Below are positions 13,948 through 18,633 of a stretch of 18,633 bases of DNA, in pieces. Both the position numbers and the translations under genes were made by a program. The notes beneath the pieces are model-generated. The model saw only the letters and a program-made list of their open reading frames with translations. It had not been told where the DNA came from and ran no database searches. How positions within the stretch are numbered: position 1 is the first letter of the stretch; each line of letters begins with the position of its first letter. Source of the stretch: an uncultured Candidatus Melainabacteria bacterium (GTDB lineage: Bacteria; Cyanobacteriota; Vampirovibrionia; Gastranaerophilales; Gastranaerophilaceae); NCBI GenBank assembly GCA_934777245.1, contig CAKVND010000045.1, forward strand, positions 1-18,633, in the 5' to 3' direction.

Positions 13948-13972
13948 TAACGTACTGGTTATAGTAACGTTA
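13948..13972. promoter_or_regulatory. Dyad between RNA B and the AbrB-like gene
   Basis: TAACG-TACT (13948-13956) faces AGTA-a-CGTTA (13963-13972) around GGTTAT, an almost perfect inverted repeat with one unpaired base. It lies between the divergent RNA B and AbrB-like promoters and may be the operator of the AbrB-like protein. Confidence 0.4.
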
Positions 13973-14028
13973 GAAATAATCTTAAAATATAAGTATGATA
14001 TTGTCAAGTATTTTGTAAGGTTAAATGT

Positions 14029-14214
14029 ATGACAATAGATAGAAAATTGATGAGGAATGGTAATGGTTGGGTGTTGTGTTTAAATTCAACAATACTCGGT
14101 TTATTAGACGTTAACCCCGAAGAAGATATGGTGCAATACACAGTTGAAAAAGACCGTTTGGTTATTACAAAAAGCGACAAAAAGATTGATAGAAAATTAA
14201 AAACAGAAAAGTAA
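14029..14214 (+). CDS. AbrB/MazE-like swapped-hairpin DNA-binding protein
   Basis: The 61-residue protein fits the SpoVT-AbrB/MazE fold: a first strand RKLMRNGNGWVLCLN (5-19), then ILGLLDVNPEEDMVQYTVEKDRLVITKS (22-49), where family members have a PxxLL..LGL..GD-V....-GxLxI pattern. A basic tail (DKKIDRKLKTEK) follows. Such proteins dimerise and bind palindromic DNA, either as antitoxins or as transition regulators. No toxin gene is next to it, so it is an orphan. TAAGG lies 8 nt before the ATG, and TATGAT (13994-13999) with TAGAAA 17 nt upstream may be the promoter. A dyad at 13948-13972 could be its site. Confidence 0.7.
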   Translation: MTIDRKLMRNGNGWVLCLNSTILGLLDVNPEEDMVQYTVEKDRLVITKSDKKIDRKLKTEK

Positions 14215-14221
14215 GGAGTAG

Positions 14222-14240
14222 GTTGGGCTTTCAGCCCAAC
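14222..14240 (+). terminator. Hairpin after the AbrB-like gene
   Basis: An 8-bp stem (GTTGGGCT 14222-14229 with AGCCCAAC 14233-14240) with loop TTC lies 7 nt after the stop codon. It is followed by A's, not T's, so it may be a palindromic repeat rather than a true terminator. Confidence 0.4.
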
Positions 14241-14260
14241 AAAAATTATACAAATTAATA

Positions 14261-14485
14261 ATACCCTCTCCCGCCTCCGGCACCCTCTCCATGTCGAATT
14301 AAAAAAGGAGAGGGGAGCAAGACTTGTTTGTTTGAATGAATTTAAAATGAACATCTTTTGTGCATCCCCTCCCTCGGGGGAGTTTTCTGCTCTACTTCCA
14401 AGCCAGTAGTTAAACTTGCAAATGGGGAAGTGTGGTGTAAAAGGGGAGAGGGGTTTATTGACTTAAAAAAATAACACCCTCTCTA
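14261..14485. repeat. MITE/REP-like noncoding repeat block
   Basis: This block is built from CCCTCTCC and GGAGAGGG words in both orientations. Hairpins pair 14283-14290 with 14307-14314 (8 bp), 14369-14373 with 14378-14382, and 14446-14452 with 14477-14483. The left edge (ACCCTCTCCC) and right edge (CACCCTCTCT) are similar in direct orientation. Base composition is unlike the neighbours and no ribosome site or coding signal is seen; the minus-strand frame crossing it is probably spurious. It looks like a dispersed intergenic repeat, but a second copy is not in this window. Confidence 0.5.
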
Positions 14486-14510
14486 GAATTGCAAAATAAA
14501 TTAATCAGAC

Positions 14511-14538
14511 ATGTAACACAATGTATATTGTGTTACAT
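14511..14538. promoter_or_regulatory. 28-bp perfect palindrome upstream of the prepilin gene
   Basis: ATGTAACACAAT (14511-14522) and ATTGTGTTACAT (14527-14538) are perfect 12-bp arms around GTAT. It ends 35 nt before the ATG; TTGTGT (14528-14533) with TATATT (14549-14554) is a possible promoter with a short spacer, so the palindrome would cover the -35. No T-run follows, so it is more like an operator than a terminator. Confidence 0.55.
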
Positions 14539-14573
14539 TATCGACGAATATATTTGGCATTAGGAGAGCTTTG

Positions 14574-15080
14574 ATGAAAAAACAAGGATTTACGTTAGCA
14601 GAATTAATAGTCACACTTGGTGTTATTGGAGTAATTTCGGCTTTAACTATTTCTATTGCAACTAAGTTAATACCGGACAAAAACAAAGTTTTATGCCTCA
14701 AAGCGTTTGATACAGTCAGCAATACTATTCAAAATTTAGCTTTTAACTCTAAAATTTATCCTACTTGTAAAGATGCAAATAGTGATGAAAACAACATCAA
14801 TTGTAAAAATTTTCCTTTGTTTAATACAGATAAAACATTAGCATTTAATGATGATTTGTATAGTGGAGATAAAAAACTTTGCAGTTTACTCGCTTATTCA
14901 ATGGGAGTTAACGAAGCAAATATTAATATTTATTACTCAACAGAAGCTAACATAGCATTAACTTCGGCGATTAAATCGTCATTTTTCGTTCTAACAGCAT
15001 TTACCAAAGCCTTTTTCAACAAAGATTTAGCTTTGTTTGGACTGTTAAAATCAATCATAATTTGCGCTGCTGATTTGTAA
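14574..15080 (+). pseudogene. Type IV prepilin/pseudopilin with a truncated, replaced C-terminus
   Basis: The start is a textbook prepilin: MKKQG, cleavage by prepilin peptidase before F6, E at position 5 of the mature protein (FTLAE) and a hydrophobic helix LIVTLGVIGVISALTISIAT. AGGAG lies 7 nt before the ATG at 14574, preferred to the in-frame TTG at 14571. The globular part continues with cysteines at CKDANSDENNINC to about residue 123 (STEAN). From 14933 the frame lies antisense to the TPR gene, and its last 45 residues are hydrophobic and unlike a pilin tail. The gene was probably cut by a rearrangement that joined it to the end of the convergent TPR gene. It could still yield a 168-residue protein, so 'pseudogene' is a judgement. 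Confidence 0.6.
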
Positions 15081-16615
15081 TTCTGAGCAATTTCTTCAAC
15101 AGAATTTGATTTTTCATAATTCTTAACTGCTTCGGCGTAGTATTTTAGCGCCTTATCGTTCTTTTTAAACTGAACACATGCGTCAGCTGTGTTGCTTAAA
15201 ACATAACCTTTCATTGATGAATCAGTTGTTTGTTCAACTAATTTTCTAGCTACGTCGTAATAATCGAACGCGTTTTCGTCATACTTGTCAGTAAAAATAT
15301 TTGCCATTCTTGTTAGAGAATCTGATTGGCCGATTAAGTCGTCAGATTTGCCGGCATAAGAAATTGATGTCAAATAATGGTCTAAAGCAGGGCCAACTTC
15401 GTTTACGTCATCATAAATTTGTGCCATTGAAAAATGTGCTCTAGATTTTACGTTAACGTCTGTAGTGTACTGCAAAGATTTATTGTAGCTGTTTAAGGCT
15501 TGCACAAAGTGATCGTTGTCATCGTAGATTTTCCCGATTTCTAAACAAATTCTTGATTGAGTTTCTGTGTCTTTAAGCTCGCTTGCTCGGTTAAAAGCTT
15601 CTTTAAAAATTTGCATAGCCTTTTGCGGATTGTTTGAGAAGGCTTGTTTTTTAGCTTCTACAAACAAAGATTTTAGTCTGGTATCTTGTGGAATGATGGT
15701 TATATTTGGTTTTTTAGAAATTGTTGCTTTTGCTTGCGTAAACTCTTCTTCTAAGCTTAATTCTTCCGGCTCTATTTCAAGAACTTCATTTTGTGGAGGT
15801 TCTTGAATTGGAGCAGCTTGAACAGGTTCAACATTTTGTTGAACAGGCTCTTGTGGAACAGCTTGTTGAGGCTGTTGAACTTCTTGAGCTTTTGGTTTTT
15901 CTTGTTGGTCAGGAAATTTAACCAAGAAATTCGGATTTACTTCTTCTTCATTGTAGCTGTAATTAATTCTTTGCAAGAACAAAGCATCAAGCCAATTTTG
16001 CACAACTTTAGAATCTTTATTAAGAGTTTCTGAAATGTATTTATCTAATAAAGATGCAGCAATTTTTAAATTGCTTTGAATCATGTTTACTTGTGGTTGA
16101 GGCTCTCTTACAAGTTGTTCAACTGTTTGAAGATAGCGATTAACTTGTTCTTCAATTTCAGCAGGAGTTGCAATTGCTTTTATTGTGTTTCTAAAATCTT
16201 TTAATATTTGTGCAATATTAACCTTGTTGCTTCTTGCAGGTTGTTGCGGACGAGGAGCTTGTTCTTGAACTTGCTGATTCATCGGTTGATAACCTGCTTG
16301 AGCAGCCTGATATTGCATAGCATTCATCTGATGAGGTTGGTTGTTAATTCTCATCGGAGGTGGGGTTTGAACTTGATAAACTTGACGGTTTGGTGTTCCG
16401 CTGTAGGCATTTTGTGCAGGAGAATATATCGCTTGGCGTGGAGCACCTGCTTGTGGTTGCATATCTTGAGCTCTTCCGCGCGCAATAACTTGTTGACGAC
16501 GTTGCTGTTGCTGGTCTTGGGCGTTGCCGTTATGACCGTCTTTATCAGCCCCTTCGTTGCCTGCGTTATAGTTGCCTTCCCTCTGTGGATAAGGGCGTGG
16601 GCGAATTGTATTCAT
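14933..16615 (-). CDS. TPR-repeat protein with Pro/Gln-rich N-terminal half
   Basis: The N-terminal third (about 1-130) is disordered and rich in Gln, Pro, Asn and Arg (DQQQQRRQQ, PPPMRINNQPHQM). A helical segment follows (about 130-220, VNIAQILKDFRNTIKAIA...), then a second Pro/Gln/Glu linker (about 230-290, PQQAVPQEPVQQ). From about 315 to the end lies a series of about six tetratricopeptide-like helix pairs, for example AMQIFKEAFNRASEL, ICLEIGKIYDDNDHFVQALN, KALKYYAEAVKNYEKSN and AKSLLKKALVNAVRTKND. It is probably a cytoplasmic scaffold; the partner is unknown. The start is uncertain: ATG at 16615 (560 residues), TTG at 16627, with AGGA better spaced, or TTG at 16648. It follows fliE-fliF where fliG is often found. 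Its 3' end overlaps the convergent prepilin frame by 148 nt. Confidence 0.8.
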   Translation of the reverse strand: MNTIRPRPYPQREGNYNAGNEGADKDGHNGNAQDQQQQRRQQVIARGRAQDMQPQAGAPRQAIYSPAQNAYSGTPNRQVYQVQTPPPMRINNQPHQMNAMQYQAAQAGYQPMNQQVQEQAPRPQQPARSNKVNIAQILKDFRNTIKAIATPAEIEEQVNRYLQTVEQLVREPQPQVNMIQSNLKIAASLLDKYISETLNKDSKVVQNWLDALFLQRINYSYNEEEVNPNFLVKFPDQQEKPKAQEVQQPQQAVPQEPVQQNVEPVQAAPIQEPPQNEVLEIEPEELSLEEEFTQAKATISKKPNITIIPQDTRLKSLFVEAKKQAFSNNPQKAMQIFKEAFNRASELKDTETQSRICLEIGKIYDDNDHFVQALNSYNKSLQYTTDVNVKSRAHFSMAQIYDDVNEVGPALDHYLTSISYAGKSDDLIGQSDSLTRMANIFTDKYDENAFDYYDVARKLVEQTTDSSMKGYVLSNTADACVQFKKNDKALKYYAEAVKNYEKSNSVEEIAQNYKSAAQIMIDFNSPNKAKSLLKKALVNAVRTKNDDLIAEVNAMLASVE

Positions 16616-16775
16616 TGCATTAAACAATATAAACCGTCCTTCCTTCAATAATATCGGAAAAATAGGATAATTCTTTACCGATTTTATAGAAATTCATACG
16701 TTTGGATGATATTTATTTAATGATAAATTTTAAAAAGTCATGGGTTTAATTTGTTTTTTTATTAAAAACTCTATC

Positions 16776-16799
16776 TCTCAGGGGCATTACTGTCTGAGA
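16776..16799 (-). terminator. Possible terminator after fliF
   Basis: A 6-bp stem (TCTCAG 16776-16781 with CTGAGA 16794-16799) has a 12-nt loop and can extend by two pairs with a 2-nt bulge. GATAGAGTTTTT follows on the minus strand. The strength is moderate. Confidence 0.5.
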
Positions 16800-16822
16800 T
16801 AAATTTATCTATAATTTATAAT

Positions 16823-18493
16823 TTATCCTTGCTCAATCCAGCTTCTGATTTTTTCACCGGCTTCGCTTTCATCCACGCCGTCAAATTCGCGTTTAAGTTC
16901 TCTTAAAGCATCGCGAATCTCTGCTCCTGAAGTCGGAATTGCAACAGGTTTATTTTGTTGTTCCAACAATCCTTGTTGAAGTTGTGATTGTTTTTCTATC
17001 ATATCAGCCGCATTCATACTCAAATCTTTAATTTGTTTTTCTTGCGCTTCATTCATTTCTCTTAAGCGCACCAATTCTTCTTCTTGAGCAGCTTTAGCAG
17101 CGTTAATTTTTTGAGTTAAAGCCTTGTGACCAAAGAACAGACCAAATGCAAGGAGGGCAATTGCTAACCACCAAGGATTACCGTGTTCAGCCTTAATTGG
17201 TGCTTTAACGTTCTTATCACCAGCCATAAACGGATCTAAAGAATCTGCAAAAGCGATAGTTACGTTTTCAGGATCTGCCTTAGGGCTTGCGGCGTGTGCA
17301 ACTAATTCTTTCAATTCTTCCAATGTTAATTCTACAGGCAACGCGTCTTTTTCCAAAGTTACCGCAATTGAAATTTCTTCCAAAGTTCCCGGAGACATAT
17401 ATTCATTTGTTTGAACTTTAGTTACGCCATATTGAGTTTCACGCGCTGTTCTTGAATAGCTTCTATTCTGAGTTGAATCTGAACTTCCTGCAGGTAAACC
17501 GTTTGGAAGATAAACACTTACAGCATTTGTATTCTTGTTAACGTCTTGTGTTTGATCGCCCAATCCTTCTGAGAAAGTTTGTTCATTAACAGCAGCTTTC
17601 TTTTCAGGATCATAAGCAATTGTAAATTTTTCAACAGGTGCTTGCTTTAAGAAGGTACTAACCGTTGCAACGTATTTACCTTGACCGATTAATCTGTTCA
17701 ATTGAGTTTGAACTTTTTCTTGCATGTATTTATCATTTTCTTGAAGTTTTGCAAGCATTTCTGATTGAGCGTCAATCATACTGTTATAAACATGACCGTT
17801 TGTATCTGTAATTGAAATATTTTCAGCTTTCAAACCTGAAACACTGCCTAACAACAAGTTAGAAACAGCTTTAATTGTACCCATATTAAGAGTTTGTCCA
17901 ACTGCAACTTGAAGTTGAACGGTTGCAGTAATGGGTTTTTGCATAGAAGAAAACATTGTTTGTTCCGGGATAGAAATAAATACAGAAGCGTTTTCAATTC
18001 CGTCAATTCTTCTGATTAAACGAGCAAGTTCGCCATCCATTGCACGAACTAATCTAATTCTTTTATCTTCTTTAGTCGAAGTAAAATCACCTTTATCAAA
18101 GATTTCCAAACCAACGTTTTGGTCATACAAACCGCTTTCAACGATTACCATAATCGCTCTATCACGTTGTTCGGTTGTACATTTTTTCATCCCCGGAGTG
18201 CAGTCGCCTTTTTTTAGTCTTAAAACAGACTTTGTACCGTCAACCGCGCGGGCCGCTACAATATTATTTCTTGCTAATAGGGCTTGAATTTCAAGAGCTT
18301 TACCCAAATTGTCGGTTGTAAGTAAATCAACGTCTTCTTTCAAAGGTTCTTTACTTACATCAATTTGTTCATCTTTGGCTTTGTTAGACATTGCGAGTGA
18401 ACCGCAGATAATAAAAATTACCAACAAAAGAACAATGCCACCGGCAATGGAGGCTAAAAGCACTTTATTCTCTAATAATTTTTTGAAATCCAT
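16823..18493 (-). CDS. fliF: Flagellar M-ring protein FliF
   Basis: FliF forms the MS-ring in the inner membrane, on which the flagellar export apparatus and rotor are built. The 556 residues are the usual length. A first membrane helix (about 12-34) leads into a YscJ/FliF domain (about 58-240) with GKALEIQALLARNNI, the GLYDQNVGLEIFDKGDF block, RLVRAMDGELARLIRRIDGIENASVFISIPE and TIKAVSNLLLGSVSGL. The central FliF_C region (about 250-400) includes SPGTLEEISIAVTLEKD. A second membrane helix spans about 440-458 and the charged C-terminal tail (REFDGVDESEAGEKIRSWIEQG) should bind FliG. Two cysteines (C98, C105) lie in the ring-building domain. AGGA is close to the ATG; a TATAAT (18515-18510) with TTCTCA 16 nt upstream may be an internal promoter. 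It follows fliE by 47 nt, and fliG is not downstream. Confidence 0.95.
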   Translation of the reverse strand: MDFKKLLENKVLLASIAGGIVLLLVIFIICGSLAMSNKAKDEQIDVSKEPLKEDVDLLTTDNLGKALEIQALLARNNIVAARAVDGTKSVLRLKKGDCTPGMKKCTTEQRDRAIMVIVESGLYDQNVGLEIFDKGDFTSTKEDKRIRLVRAMDGELARLIRRIDGIENASVFISIPEQTMFSSMQKPITATVQLQVAVGQTLNMGTIKAVSNLLLGSVSGLKAENISITDTNGHVYNSMIDAQSEMLAKLQENDKYMQEKVQTQLNRLIGQGKYVATVSTFLKQAPVEKFTIAYDPEKKAAVNEQTFSEGLGDQTQDVNKNTNAVSVYLPNGLPAGSSDSTQNRSYSRTARETQYGVTKVQTNEYMSPGTLEEISIAVTLEKDALPVELTLEELKELVAHAASPKADPENVTIAFADSLDPFMAGDKNVKAPIKAEHGNPWWLAIALLAFGLFFGHKALTQKINAAKAAQEEELVRLREMNEAQEKQIKDLSMNAADMIEKQSQLQQGLLEQQNKPVAIPTSGAEIRDALRELKREFDGVDESEAGEKIRSWIEQG

Positions 18494-18540
18494 ATTCCTA
18501 CCCTATATTATTATACACATATATATCAAATATGAGAAGC

Positions 18541-18633
18541 CTAAATCTGAATTTGCATTATTTTATCATACGCTTGGATGATTTTTCCTGTCGCAGTTGT
18601 TGCAACGTTAACCGCGATTTCTGCTTTTGACAT
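18541..18633 (-). CDS. fliE: Flagellar hook-basal body protein FliE, C-terminal part (cut by window end)
   Basis: The last 30 codons before the TAG are visible. They end in KAEIAVNV, then GKIIQAYDKIMQIQI, matching the C-terminal helix of FliE ('...VRNKVVEAYQEIMRMQI'), which sits at the junction of the MS-ring and rod. FliE normally comes just upstream of fliF, as here. The ATG at the very edge is probably an internal methionine. The identification rests on a short segment plus the context. Confidence 0.8.
   Translation of the reverse strand: MSKAEIAVNVATTATGKIIQAYDKIMQIQI

Noticed and set aside
14029..14214. Toxin-antitoxin module around the AbrB-like gene
   Set aside because: No toxin frame overlaps or follows it; the next sequence is a hairpin and a repeat block.
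14004..14354. A 116-residue minus-strand frame across the repeat block and the AbrB-like gene
   Set aside because: It overlaps the AbrB-like gene, has no ribosome site, and much of it is translated repeat (RRRERVLL-type), a common source of false genes.
1..18633. CRISPR array or insertion sequence
   Set aside because: No regularly spaced direct repeats, transposase genes or paired IS ends were seen.

Overview
The window is a bacterial chromosome segment with low GC, short intergenic gaps, the standard code and mostly A/G-rich ribosome sites. The gene set (pheS, rplI, typA, pepA, a XerD-type recombinase, fliE/fliF, a type IV prepilin of the 'GFTLAE' kind, several exported proteins that I do not recognise as a named family) suggests a flagellated Gram-negative-type cell. 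The prepilin style, AT-rich codon use and the exported-protein types remind me of gut Melainabacteria (Gastranaerophilales/Vampirovibrionia). That placement is an inference from general resemblance, not a search.

Layout. 16-2397 (+): pheS followed tightly by a secreted M48 metalloprotease and an exported unknown protein with a 4-nt overlap. 2407-4031 (-): a MetE/UROD-like protein and rplI. 4253-6058 (+): a DegT-type PLP aminotransferase and a histidine-phosphatase-fold protein whose catalytic residues are degenerate. 6055-6859 (-): a secreted Pro/Gly/Tyr-rich protein and an XRE regulator with a palindrome over its own promoter. 6860-7199: no protein gene, but a strong + promoter and a short structured RNA ending in an intrinsic terminator. 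7200-8600 (-): pepA. 8697-8924 (+): tRNA-Val(UAC) with a long purine-rich leader and a terminator. 8966-10858 (-): an HNH-nuclease-like protein coupled to a XerD-like recombinase. 10974-11736 (-): a DUF378 membrane protein and a single-pass membrane protein. 11895-13688 (-): typA. 13689-14573: a second structured RNA, an AbrB-like gene, a dispersed-repeat-like block and a 28-bp palindrome. 14574-15080 (+): a prepilin gene that runs antisense into the 3' end of a TPR-protein gene (14933-16615, -). 16823-18633 (-): fliF and the 3' end of fliE.

The most interesting signal is a pair of orphan small RNAs, at about 7061-7157 (+) and 13823-13906 (-). Each has an 8-bp closing stem, an inner hairpin, an unpaired 3' segment containing GGTTAA-N1/2-TCT, a loop with a TCC...AAAAT block, and an intrinsic terminator directly after the closing stem. 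Their strands were fixed independently by the terminator U-tracts, and the shared blocks then appear in the same order. They may be two members of one undescribed sRNA family. Secondary points are the pseudoenzyme-like histidine phosphatase, the HNH protein that has lost its zinc cysteines, a repressor-type operator over a nearly leaderless XRE gene, and the broken prepilin.
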